Below, piece by piece: positions 1-9,525 of a DNA stretch of 64,000 nucleotides. The notes under the pieces were generated by a model that searched no databases, had not been told where the DNA came from, and worked only from the letters and a program-made list of their open reading frames with translations. Position 1 is the first letter of the stretch; each line of letters starts with the position of its first letter. The DNA is from Prado023 sp963714995 (GTDB lineage Bacteria; Actinomycetota; Actinomycetes; S36-B12; CAIYMF01). The stretch is taken from contig CAVQQP010000005.1 in NCBI GenBank assembly GCA_963714995.1, positions 1-64,000 of the forward strand, in the 5' to 3' direction. The translations under genes were made by a program, and so were the position numbers.

Positions 1-415
1 ACCAGATTTCGACCGTCGCCGACACACGCTCAAAGTCGAAGAGCCGACAAGGCGGTGGACGGGGCTGGGTCGAACCCGCCCGCCAGCTCGCCGGCTGAAG
101 GGCTACGTCACCAGCATCGCCACCGCCACGATGACCCGGGCATGCCGTGATCCGCGCCTACCACCACCTGTTCGATGTCGAGCGCTGGTTCCGGATGGCC
201 AAGTCCGGCCTCCGCGCACGCCCAGGACGCGATCGAGGCCCACCTCACGATCGTGTTCGCCGCCCTGGCGATCAGTCGTCACCTGCACCATCAAGCCGTC
301 GCTGATCTGCGACAACGCCTGCGGACTGCGGTTCAGCTGTGGAAGTCAGGTCAAGCTGCCCGACGGACCGACGGTGAAGACCGACCCGGGGCCGATGATA
401 TTCACCTCCCTTGAC
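1..415 (+). pseudogene. IS1634-type (IS4 superfamily) transposase remnant, C-terminal part
   Basis: No intact frame exists, but pieces read in order across frames match the C-terminal part of IS1634-family DDE transposases. Seen: DFDRRRHTLKVEE near 5-45, LKGYVTSI near 98-121, VIRAYHHLFDVERWFRMAKS near 149-208, then AQDAIEAHLTIVFAALAISRHL near 220-285 in another frame. In this family the glutamate-bearing VE.SFRM.K.DL..RP segment and the EAHL...FAALA helix belong to the last catalytic region. Here about eight codons between the two segments are missing and several frameshifts are present, so it cannot encode an active enzyme. The 5' part lies outside the window. It sits directly beside atypical polysaccharide genes, which fits an insertion hotspot. 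I saw no terminal inverted repeat in the bases shown. Confidence 0.65.
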
Positions 416-422
416 CCGGGAT

Positions 423-1190
423 TCAGTACCCCAAGCGCAGCCACGGATGCCGAGCCGACATCTCGAGTACCAGTCGGCCTTCAGCATTCACGGTCTCGGT
501 CCTCAACATCGAACTGCCGTGGACTCTGTATCGCCCCAAGATCTCCGGCACGAAGATGGACCGCATGCCGGCCTCGATGAAGGTGCACCAGAGGTCGTAA
601 TCCTCCCACCCGCCCTCAAGGTGTCGGTAGCCCTTTACTCGACTCCATGCGCGCCGACTAATGAGGGCCATGGCGTCGACATAGTTGCTCCGGCGAAACC
701 GTTCCCTGTTCCACACGTCCGCGTAACCGAGCCGCCGTTCATTCCCGAAGAACTCAAGTTGGGTGTACGCCGCGTCATACTCTCGATACCTCACGAACTC
801 AATTAGGCGCTCCATGCAGCGCGGGTAGACCTCGTTGTCCGCGTCCATCACGAAGACAGGGTCCGTTCGCGCGTACCGAAATGCCGTGTTTCGGGCCTCG
901 GCTAAGCCCGAGTTCCTCATATGTCGGAGCAGAGAAACGCGCCCGAATCGGGACTGGTTCGCCCGCATCCAAGTCTCAGCGACGGACGCCGAATCGTCAG
1001 CACTGGACATGTCGTCCACAACGATGAGCTCCAAACGCTCGTGGGTCTGAGCTGCGACGGAATCCAAACAGGAATCGATGAATCGAGCGTAGTTGAAGAG
1101 ACTCACCGCCACAGTGATGGCGTCAATACCTGCGAAGCGGTCCTCCTCGTGCTCGAACAGAATTTCGAATGCACCTTTATGATTGTGCAT
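423..1190 (-). CDS. Family 2 glycosyltransferase
   Basis: Transfers a sugar from an activated nucleotide-sugar donor during surface-polysaccharide synthesis; donor and acceptor are unknown. A GT-A fold is visible: VAVSLFNYARFIDSCLDS near the N-terminus, then ELIVVDDMSSADDS, NSGLAEARNTAFRYARTD and the DxD-like FVMDADNEVYP. The C-terminal half has GGWEDYDLWCTFIEAG, the ED motif typical of inverting GT2 enzymes. The chosen ATG at 1190 overlaps the reconstructed stop of the upstream glycosyltransferase (1177-1179). The same frame stays open to 1289, but that stretch looks like the upstream gene in a shifted frame. At 255 residues it is a normal length for a soluble GT2. It is the last gene of the leftward cluster and is less GC-rich than the core genes to the right. 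Confidence 0.8.
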   Translation of the reverse strand: MHNHKGAFEILFEHEEDRFAGIDAITVAVSLFNYARFIDSCLDSVAAQTHERLELIVVDDMSSADDSASVAETWMRANQSRFGRVSLLRHMRNSGLAEARNTAFRYARTDPVFVMDADNEVYPRCMERLIEFVRYREYDAAYTQLEFFGNERRLGYADVWNRERFRRSNYVDAMALISRRAWSRVKGYRHLEGGWEDYDLWCTFIEAGMRSIFVPEILGRYRVHGSSMLRTETVNAEGRLVLEMSARHPWLRLGY

Positions 1191-2541
1191 GTAGACCACT
1201 CTCCACTCTGGCCAAGAAAGATACGAGGCTATTGATGCTCTCCGCGTGAGACGCCTCATCCAGGACATAGCGACGCGCGTTTCCTGCAATGGTGGTCGCT
1301 AGTTCCGATCCCCTCCTCATCTCCAAGTATCCAATCGATCAAATCTGGGATGTGGCGCGCCTCCTCCTGTAAGAAATGGACGCCCGGTGTGAGCCTTGGG
1401 TGGGGCAGACAGGGGTCCGTTACTACCACGCTCCCGCGGGCCATCCCCAGACGCACTATCCGGTGCCACTCGAAGTATGGGAAATCCCCCTGATGAATAT
1501 TCAGACTAATCCGCGCATGCCCCGCAACATGCGCGGCAATGCGAGTCAGTGCGCCCGACTCGCCCCCTGATTGCAGAGGTGCGGCTTGCCTCCTGTAGTA
1601 AATGCATGAGCGGTATGGGGCCAAAATGGGGGCCATGCGTGCCAAGTACTCGTCACGACGAGGGCTCTCATTGCCGAAGAAGCACACATCCACAGAGCGT
1701 TGACTCCAGTCGAGGAGACTCGCGACGGGCTTGCGGGCCGCTGCGGGCAGGGAACGCACGAGATCATGCTGCAGATCATCCTCATGCAGGCCAACGTCAG
1801 CCGCCAGAGGCGAAGGCTCATAGTGGGCTGCCGGTATGCCGGCCCGTCGGAAGAGCGCTGCGGATTGGCTGCAGAGGTCGAGGATGGCTGCCGATGAGAG
1901 GAGTGCAGGGAATGCCGCCAGGAACCACGGGGTCTGAATCTGCTCGGTGTTGAGCATCACGGAGTGGCGGAACAAGTCCTCCGATGCCCACTGCTTTCCC
2001 CGACCCAGAGTGAAGAACTCGTGGGCGCAACGAAGATGGAAAGGCCCGAGTCGACGTGAGTGGTGCTTGCCTCATCACAGAGGCTGACCTGCACCCCCGC
2101 GGATTCAAGATCACGCACCAAGTCCATGGCGAGCTCGTGCATGTAGACGTTCCCCAGGGAGCTGACGTGCACCCTGATCTCACCACGTGGGCACGCCTGG
2201 GGCCGAGCCCAATCGGCCCAAGTACCCGCTGGATAAGAAGCCTCCTGGACCAATGCCCGAATGATCCTCTGAGGTCTGAAAAGACGGCGGCCCTCTCGAA
2301 TGCCGGTCAGAGCTGCGTGCTCCAACGGATCGACTGCCGCCTGGGCGACGTCAGGATTGAGCTGGAGGTAGTCCTCGACTGTGAAGTACGGAAGCCGATC
2401 CAGCCTCGTCAGTGACCGGCCCCGTTCTTCGACACCGGTCTCGCCCGTCCGGTCCGGTGGAGCCGTGGGCTGATCCGACCACCCGGACGCCTCAAGCCCC
2501 TCGGCTAGGTCGCAACCCGGCGTCATCCCCAGTCCACGCAT
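1177..2541 (-). CDS. Glycosyltransferase with N-terminal 'LNPDV' domain (frameshifted)
   Basis: Reconstructed from three frame pieces joined by shifts near 2000 and 1300. The N-terminal part has YFTVEDYLQLNPDVAQA then DPLEHAALTGIREGRR, a short module I associate with the N-terminus of capsule and exopolysaccharide glycosyltransferases. The middle part carries ILDLCSQSAALFRRAGIPA and VCFFGNESPRRDEYL. The end has ISLNIHQGDFPYFEWHRI, GSVVVTDPCLPHP and PGVHFLQEEARHIPDLI followed by ELATTIAGNARRYVLDEASH, which resembles the C-terminal half of GT-B glycosyltransferases. The ATG at 2541 overlaps the preceding stop as TGATG, so the two genes are probably co-translated. An alternative ATG at 2610 would overlap 70 bases. 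The second shift falls in a G-run (GAGGAGGGG), as expected for an indel error. Substrate unknown. Confidence 0.6.
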
Positions 2542-3846
2542 CAGCTTCTGCTCACCTTTCGGCGCCGAGCACCCTCTGCGATCGCCCGCAAGGGCCTCGT
2601 TATTCTCCAACTCGACGAATCGATGACCTCGTCTAAACTCGTCGACAGCCGACGCGCCTCCTCGCTGGCCTGTCGGGCAGCCACATCAGCATCCACACGA
2701 CGCTGATGTTCGTCATCGAGGCGGTGGCGCATCTCGTCGAGGCGGTGGCGCTCGGCTTCGGACTCCTCGTCTCGCCTGAGTCCATCGAGATCGAAGCGCG
2801 CGCGCTCGAACTCCCTCAGCCTCTGCTGCTCCTCGGCCGTCTCTTCGGCCCGTGCCCGAAGCTGACGCTCACTCTGCAACTCCTCCTGGGCTCGTACCAA
2901 CTCCTCCTGCGCCGCGTGCTCGAGTTCCTCCACGCGATTCGCGAGAGTGTTGAGTCGGCGCATTGACCAGTCCAACCCCTGGGTCATCTCCGATCGCCAA
3001 GGTATTGATGAATTGCACATTATCAAACCGCTTATCAATGGAGTGTTCGAAAACGGCCCTGTTCTTGAAGTAGATGTTTGGTGGCAGGTACACCTGTTTC
3101 CCCAAGAACGCCGACATAATGGCGACGTGAAGACGGTCGGTCACCACTCTGTCGAATTGCCCCACATCATTTGCCATTGCCATTGTGCTGGCGCGGGCGA
3201 AGTCCGGGGAGGTCCCATAGGTCTTCCGTTTGCTGACAATGGATGTCGAGATTACTCCGGCGCAATACGGACAGTCCCCAGCGATTCACCATCAGTTCGC
3301 AGGAACGGAGCAATGCTCGCCCTCCCCGATTACCCGTCGGAGTGATAGCCTCGGGTGGGAGGTAGAAGACCATGTCATGCGCTAGGTGCGTCTGCTTCGG
3401 GTTAGCTCCATTCATTAGGGCCAAGTACAAGAGAAAACCATGATCGCGGCAGAAGACTGTGAGGTTTCCGTGTGTGCTCAAGGGACGTCTGGTGGCCAAC
3501 GATGGTCTGTGGAAGAATATCTCCTATTGTCTTCAACATGACGTTCGATTAACGAAGCGACGTCTCCATACATACCTTCGATCAGATTGCCACCTCCACC
3601 GATCACGATCGTCTGGCCGTGGACAAGTTCATCCTGCGTGTGAGATTCAACCGTCAGATTGAACTCCTTGAACAGCTCGAAGGATGCATGCGCAATGAAG
3701 CCATCGCCGGCATTGCCAGATTTCGGGAGGAGGTGGATGCCCCTCCCCCGCTCTGCTTTTCGGAGAGCAAGCATTGGGTCGCCTGGGTATTCGAACATCC
3801 TTGGAAGGCCTCCGGAGTAGTTGCAGGAGAGCACAATAACTGACAT
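2541..3846 (-). CDS. Polysaccharide pyruvyl transferase family protein with C-terminal coiled coil (frameshifted)
   Basis: Members of this family (CsaB/WcaK-like) transfer pyruvyl from phosphoenolpyruvate to sugars of cell-wall or secreted glycans. Seen in order across four frame pieces: HLLPKSGNAGDGFIAHASFE, TIVIGGGGNLIEGMYGD, then DRVVTDRLHVAIMSAFLGKQ and VYLPPNIYFKN, which are the N-terminal NxGD, glycine-rich and late RLH motifs of the family. The last ~150 residues form a highly charged coiled coil ending in SSSWRITRPLRAIAEGARR. A coiled coil ending in SSWRxTxPLR is one I associate with large O-antigen and teichoic-type glycosyltransferases. Shifts lie near 3490, 3175 and 3000. Base composition is clearly lower in GC than the core genes. 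It is the first gene of the leftward set. Confidence 0.75.
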
Positions 3847-4072
3847 CAAGCTGACAGGAACAGGCTATCGTCGATATTGTTGCATCAGACGCAAACCTAC
3901 TGCACGTGGCGGGGCGATCGATGAGTTGAAGTTGAAGTCGCGCGAGCCGCCCCTGGAGTCGCAACCTATCCGAGGGCCACCTCACCGGCCCGCCCGCCAC
4001 AGTCAACGGTTGGAGGTCGAACGCAGGGTGCCGTTCATCCAGACCCCCGTCCGCCGCTGATAACGTCCCCCC

Positions 4073-5036
4073 GTGCCCTGGTACGACGAAACCCACCGCC
4101 CAGCCCTTGATTCCGTTGAGGCAGCCGTGAACGGATTCATCCGCGGCAAGGCGGACGTCGTCCGTGTGGCCGTCACCTGCCTGCTCGCCGAGGGCCACCT
4201 CTTGCTCGAGGATGTGCCTGGCGTCGGAAAGACCTCCCTGGCCCGCGCCTTGGCCAGTTCCCTCGGCGTCGACTGGACCCGTATCCAGTTCACGCCCGAC
4301 CTCCTCCCAGGGGACGTCACCGGGGTCTCGGTCTTCCACCAGGACACCGACGAGTTCGTATTCCACCCAGGACCGGTATTCGCCAACATCGTCCTCGCCG
4401 ACGAGATCAACCGGGCTGCTCCCCGCACCCAGTCGGCCCTTCTCGAGGTGATGGAGGAGCATCAGGTCACGGTCGACGGGCACCCCCATCTCGTCCCCGA
4501 CCCGTTCATCGTCATCGCGACGGAGAACCCCGTCGAGATGGATGGCACCTACCCCCTTCCCGAGGCACAGCTGGACCGCTTCCTGATGAAGACCACCATC
4601 GGCTACCCGCACCAGCGCGCGGAGTTCGAGATCCTCAAGGGTGCCCACCAAGGGCACCGGGTCAGCGATGTCACACAGGTCGCCACCGCCGACGACGTCC
4701 GTGGACTCATCAACTCGGCACGGCGCGTCCATGTGGCCGACGCCATCCTTGACTACATCGCCGAGCTCGTCGCGACCACCCGGACCATGAACGAACTCGC
4801 CCTGGGCTCGAGCCCCCGTGGTGGCCTCGGCCTCCTGCGTGCCAGCCGCGTGTGGGCCGCCGCCAACGGCCGCGACCACGTCCTTCCGATGGACGTGCAG
4901 GCCGTGGCCAGACCTTGTCCTGGCTCATCGGCTGATCCTCGCGCCGACGTTCACCGCCTCGGGTGGAACCGCGCACGAGGCAGTCGACCGAGTCGTCGCC
5001 AGCGTGCAGGTGCCCCCGACCGCCGCGCTGAAGTGA
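4073..5036 (+). CDS. moxR: MoxR-family AAA+ ATPase (frameshifted near 4910)
   Basis: MoxR ATPases are chaperone-like AAA+ proteins usually encoded beside DUF58 and transglutaminase-type membrane proteins; their client here is not known. Visible motifs are Walker A EDVPGVGKTSLARALA, Walker B IVLADEINRAAPRTQSALLE, sensor IVIATENPVEMDGTYPLPEA and LDRFLMKTTIGYP. The C-terminal end is in another frame (LAHRLILAPTFTASGG to VPPTAALK), so about one base is missing or extra near 4910. The reconstructed length, about 320 residues, matches the family. The GTG start has a likely leaderless promoter just upstream (TAACGT, six bases from the start). The stop overlaps the GTG of the DUF58 gene by four bases, so the genes are coupled. 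Confidence 0.85.
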
Positions 5037-6172
5037 CTGGGCGCGGCTGGGGGAGCCTGCTTCTGGGCCTTGCGCTGCTCACCGGGGGGCGGATCGGAGG
5101 GAGCGCCTATGCCCAGGTGCTCGGTGTCGCGGCGCTCACCGCAGTCGCGATGGCGCTGATCCTTCGAGGGCCCACCGCGCGAGCCTCAGTCAGCTCCTCC
5201 GACACGCACCGGCGGGTCGTCCGGCGCCAGCCGTCCGCGATCAGCCTCGTGCTCCGGGGCGCCCGTCGGACAGCCCCCTTGCGGCTGTCCGACGGCGACC
5301 CGCGACCGGCCGGCGCGCACCTTGGTATTCCCGACCCCCCACCCCGGGCCGTCGGTGGACGGGGGAACGCCGATGCGACTCGACCTCGACACCGAGAATC
5401 GCGGCGAGTACCCCATTGGACCCTTCCGGATCCTGCAGGGCGACCCCTGGTCGCTTCTGCAGACGACGATCGATGAGGACCCGGGGGGCCGGCTCACGGT
5501 GATCCCTCGGGTGCTGCGCCTGCGCCCGGACTTCCGCCGCCGACTCGGGCTGGACTCCCCCACGCGGGGCAACCGACGTGGCGAGGGCCAGTTCCACGCC
5601 CTGCGCGACTACCAGCTCGGTGACGAGCCCCGCCTGATCCACTGGCGCTCCTCGGCACGCGCCGGCAAGCTGATCGTCCGGCAGGACGTGGCCCCGACCT
5701 CCGTGGGCTCGCTCGTGCTGCTCGACCTCGACGCCTCGGCCTACAACGTCGAAGGGCGGCTCGCGGGTGCCTTCGACTCGGAGCGCTTCGAATCGCAGTC
5801 GAGGCTGCCGCCTCGATCGCCGTCGCACAGGGCAGGGATCTGGAGGTCGCTCATCTGGCAACAACGGAGACGATGACCTCGATCGCCATGGCCTCTGCGG
5901 GCATGGCCGAGGGGGTGCTCGACGCACTGGCGATCGTCGGGCCCGCTCCCCCGACGGCGAACGCTCCCGAGCGACTCCAAGGACTCATTCAGCATCTGAA
6001 GGTCAGCCGCCTGATCGTCGTCACCGGCAGCCCGAGCCCGGCCCTGATCGCGGCCATCGAGTTGGTCTCGGCACGCATCGGCACCGCCGTGGTCCGTGTG
6101 GGCTCCACCGCCCCGACCCGGATCGCGCGCGCGGCAGTCCTGGACATCACCTCCGTGGAGGAGGTGAGCTGA
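5033..6172 (+). CDS. DUF58 domain-containing membrane protein (frameshifted)
   Basis: DUF58 proteins are partners of MoxR ATPases; their biochemical role is not established. The N-terminus (VTGRGWGSLLLGLALLTG, then AQVLGVAALTAVAMALIL) gives two membrane segments. The diagnostic DUF58 motif is complete: LRDYQLGDEPRLIHWRSSAR followed by LIVRQDV. After it come LVLLDLDASAYN and a von Willebrand A-like half ending in RAAVLDITSVEEVS. Frames change near 5340 and 5785; the joined product is about 380 residues, normal for the family. GTG at 5033 overlaps moxR, and the stop TGA shares a base with the ATG of the next gene (TGATG), so moxR, this gene and the TgpA-like gene form one operon. Confidence 0.8.
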
Positions 6173-7260
6173 TGGCAACCCCTGAAGAAGCCCAGGCGCC
6201 CATCAGCGATGGCGGTCCCGGCCGGCTCGCCTTCCTCATGGGACTGGTGTCGATCACCACCGCTTCCTTGACCTACCTCGGCTCAGTCTCGACCACCGGA
6301 TGGCTCGTCTTCGTACTCCCCGCGATCCTGCTCGCCAGCACCGTCGCGGCTCGGGTGTCCCGACGCACTGGCCTGGTCCAGGGACTCGCGCTGGGCGCCC
6401 TGACCGCGGTCGGCTGGGCGGTGGCCGTCAAGGTCAGCGGCTACTCCATGGGGGGCTCTGTCGCCCGCTCACCGCTGTTCGCCGGCCCCCTGGCTGCTGT
6501 CGCAGCGGCTGCCCTGGCTCGAAACCGGCTTGGGCTGTTCGCCGCGGCCACCGGGGCCCTCCCACTCATAGGGTGGACGATCCGGGGTGCGCAGTACCAC
6601 GCGGGACTGATCGCCTCCGCAGTCGTGCTCACGATGACCGCGGTCACGCTGGCCGAGCACGACAGCCGGCGGTGGGTGTCCGGCGGGTACCGGCTCGGGG
6701 CATGGCTGGCGATCGCAATCGTCGGTGCCACCAGCGCGGTCACGGCATACGCACTTGTCCCGCGGCCCACGGCCCAGCCGGACCCCGGTACCGCCGATGA
6801 TCCCGTGCCCGAGGTCATTGCCGACCGGCTGCGGCAGCTGGCCGTCGACCCGTGGATCCTACTGCTCGTCACAGTCCTGCTCCTGCTGATCCTGGCCTGG
6901 CTCATCCGCCTCCTCCTTCGGCGACGAAGGGCGCGTCGGGCACGCGCGCGGCTGAGCGGGCAGGAACCTGCGTTGTCGGTCCAGAACGCGTGGGTCTGGA
7001 CCATCGACAGCATCCGCGGTTCCGGACTCGACGTACCTTCCGACCTGGCTCCCGACGACACCGCGCGCCTCCAACCCGAGCTTCCGGACGCAGCGGTGCC
7101 ACCGGTGCAGGAGCTAGCCGCGCTCACGACGCTCGCCGCCTTCACAGCCGACCCGAATCTGACCGAGGCCGATGCTGCGCGCGCATGGCGACTGGCCGAG
7201 GTGGCGGTCAGTGCCGTGCGCGCTACCCGGCCCTTGGCACAGCGACTCGCGCTGCGTTGA
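6172..7260 (+). CDS. TgpA-like membrane protein lacking a transglutaminase domain
   Basis: Integral membrane protein of 362 residues. Six or so hydrophobic segments fill the first ~200 residues (for example FLMGLVSITTASLTYLGSV, WLVFVLPAILLASTVAA, LGAWLAIAIVGATSAVTAYA). A Pro-rich extracytoplasmic stretch follows, then one more strong segment (WILLLVTVLLLLILAWLI), an Arg-rich stop-transfer sequence and a ~100-residue cytoplasmic helical tail rich in Ala and Leu. This is the plan of TgpA/DUF3488 proteins of MoxR-DUF58 operons, but the periplasmic Cys-His-Asp transglutaminase core between membrane blocks is absent. The tail resembles the DUF4129-type tail in position only. The gene ends two bases from the convergent ABC transporter ATPase gene. 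Confidence 0.65.
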   Translation: MATPEEAQAPISDGGPGRLAFLMGLVSITTASLTYLGSVSTTGWLVFVLPAILLASTVAARVSRRTGLVQGLALGALTAVGWAVAVKVSGYSMGGSVARSPLFAGPLAAVAAAALARNRLGLFAAATGALPLIGWTIRGAQYHAGLIASAVVLTMTAVTLAEHDSRRWVSGGYRLGAWLAIAIVGATSAVTAYALVPRPTAQPDPGTADDPVPEVIADRLRQLAVDPWILLLVTVLLLLILAWLIRLLLRRRRARRARARLSGQEPALSVQNAWVWTIDSIRGSGLDVPSDLAPDDTARLQPELPDAAVPPVQELAALTTLAAFTADPNLTEADAARAWRLAEVAVSAVRATRPLAQRLALR

Positions 7261-7262
7261 CG

Positions 7263-8507
7263 TCAGGTCGAACCACCCGTTCGGAGCCGGGGCCTCAGTG
7301 TGTCGAGAGAGCCCCACTCGCCCGGCTGGATGAAGATGCCCGGCACCTCGACCTCCGGTGCCCGGACCTTGACCTGGTAGCCGCCATCCACGGCATCGAT
7401 CACGTGATTGCCGGCCCGGACGACCGTGTTGACCCGGTACGCACCGTCGGCGAGCAGCACCTTCTCAGCGTGGAAGTCCACGTGGCCCTCACCCGGACGG
7501 ATCACCACTCCACCACCGTCCCGGCTGGTCACTCCCGTCACCCGGATCCCCGCGGCGTTGTCGAAGTCCATGGAGAACGACACATCCTCGATCTGGTGCT
7601 CGAAGTGGTAGCGCATCCGAAGGACCCCCGGGCGTCCACACAGGATCATCCCGGCGGGAGCTCCGGCTTCATCCAGGACCTCCAGACCGGTGATCCGGAT
7701 CTCACCGGAGCCGCGGCGGGCCACCTCGCTTCGACGGTGCCTGAGTCGCGCCGGCCTCTTCGGCAGCCTTGGCTTCCTTGGAGTTGACCGAATCCAAGTA
7801 CGCCTTCGTGACGTCACGAGCCGGACCGATCTTCTTGATGTACCCGGTCTCGAGCCACGCGCCTCGTCGCACAGGTCGTTGATGTTGCCCAGGCCATGCG
7901 AGACCACGACCATCGTCGTGCCCGCCTTGCGCAGCGCGTGCAGGTGTCGAAGCACTTGCGCTGGAACTCCTCGTCGCCGACCGCGATGACCTCGTCGACG
8001 ATGAGGATCTCCGGGCGGACCATGACCGCCACGGCGAAGCCCAGCCGCAGGTACATGCCGCTCGAGTAGTGCTTGATGGGGCTGTCGATGAAGTCACCGA
8101 TGTCCGCGAACTCGATGATCTGGCCCATCAGCCCGCTGATCTCCCTGGCCGTGAAACCAAGGATGGTCGCGTTCAACTTGATGTTCTCCCGACCCGTCAG
8201 GTCCGGGTGGAAGCCAGCACCCACCTCGAGGAGTGCCGACACGCTCCCGTTCACCTTCACCGTGCCGGACGTGGGTCGGTAGATGCCGGTGAGCACCTTC
8301 AGCGCGGTGGACTTCCCCGAACCGTTGTGCCCGATCAGGCCCAGGGATGCGCCCTTGGGCACCGAGAAGGTGGCATCCTTCAGGGCCCAGAAGACGGGCG
8401 GCTCAGGAGCCCGGCCCCGAACCAGACGCTCCTTGAGGGACGTGCGTCGCTCCCGGTTGCAGCTGGAAGCTCTTGGACAGGCCGACGGCCTCGATCGCTG
8501 GCTCCAT
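7263..8507 (-). CDS. Polysaccharide ABC exporter, ATP-binding subunit with Wzt C-terminal domain (frameshifted)
   Basis: Drives export of a lipid-linked polysaccharide or teichoic-type polymer with the permease encoded just upstream. Seen: N-terminal MEPAIEAVGLSKSFQLQ, Walker A LGLIGHNGSGKSTALKVLTG, the signature region IKHYSSGMYLRLGFAVA, Walker B EILIVDEVIAVGDEEFQRKC and the H-loop TTMVVVSHGL. The last ~150 residues (from GSGEIRITGLEVLDEAG to the stop) form a beta-rich domain like the carbohydrate-binding Wzt C-terminal domain, which in Wzt proteins selects the finished polymer. Frames change near 8400, 7960 and 7830-7720. The ATG at 8507 overlaps the permease stop, indicating translational coupling. 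It converges on the TgpA-like gene with a 2-base gap. Confidence 0.85.
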
Positions 8508-9477
8508 CAAATCGCTTCGCTCACGTCTCGGCCCCTGCGCAGGTAGACGACAATGGCGCCGACCGTCGTTGCCGCGACCCAGGCCAGACCGTACAGGACC
8601 ACTCCCAACGACGGCAGCGTCAGGTCGTAAAGCAGGTCGCGGCTCACCTCGACGAAACTCGTCATCGGGTTCAGGGCCAGGAGCGACCTGCAGGGGGATC
8701 CCGTTCCAGTCCTCGGGAACCATCTCCACCGGGTACATGATCGGCGTGAGGAAGAACCAGAACTGCATCACGATCGCCGAAGATCTGGACAGTGTCCCGG
8801 AAGAAGATGTTGGCCACCCCCAGCAGTATCCGAGGCTGGCGGCGAAGATCCCACACGCCACGAACACCAACGGATAGAGCAACCAGGTCCAGCCGACGTT
8901 CAGGAAGAGCAGCAGGACCGCGAGCATGACGACTGCCTCGAGGACCTTCTCGATGATCACAGTCAGGGAGGCCGCCAACGCGGGGACATAGGACGGGATG
9001 AAGACCTTCTGGAGCATGGCCCCATGCTGAGGATCGCCCCCATCCCTGCACCGGAAGCCTGGGAGAAGACGTTCCAGACGACCAGGCCCACGAAGAACCA
9101 GACTGCGAACACGCCCTCATCCCCGTTCCCCATGGGGGGAGCCTGGGCACGGAAGATGATGGAGAACACCGTGCTGTAGATGACGACCGTCGCCAGGGGC
9201 ACGATCAGGGTCCAGACGAGACCGAGGCTGGTCGCCGTGAATCCTGGCCTTCCGGTCACGAGTGGCGCCTGCGCCCGGAAGACAGCCGCGAACACGAAGC
9301 TGTCACCGTGACGACGCGACGGCACGTTTGAGCGCCTGCACCAGCCCCAGACGCGGTGCCGGTGAAGCGCGCCGTCAGGTCCCGTTCAGGGCGCGCTCCT
9401 GGCTGAGGCGCGCGAACTCTACCCGAGTCCCTCATGCTCCGAGGCGAGGCCGCGCCCGTAGTCGTCACCGACACCAT
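8507..9477 (-). CDS. Polysaccharide ABC exporter, permease subunit (ABC-2/Wzm type, frameshifted)
   Basis: Membrane channel of the exporter whose ATPase is encoded next. Reassembled from at least four frame pieces: GLVWTLIVPLATVVIYSTVF, FAVWFFVGLVVWNVFSQ, KVFIPSYVPALAASLTVIIE, AVVMLAVLLLFLNVGWTWL, AIVMQFWFFLTPIMYPVEMV and, at the end, GVVLYGLAWVAATTVGAIVV. These give six membrane segments, and the LTPIMYP motif is typical of the ABC-2 permeases of O-antigen and teichoic acid exporters. The start is uncertain; 9477 is the furthest plausible start and leaves a ~60-residue cytoplasmic N-terminus. The stop (TGA 8507-8509) overlaps the ATPase ATG. Shifts near 9350, 9040, 8830 and 8690 look like indel errors because all transport motifs are intact. 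Confidence 0.8.
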
Positions 9478-9525
9478 GGCGGGCTCAAAGGGTATCCCGG
9501 CCTGTCGGGAGATCGGCGACCACGC

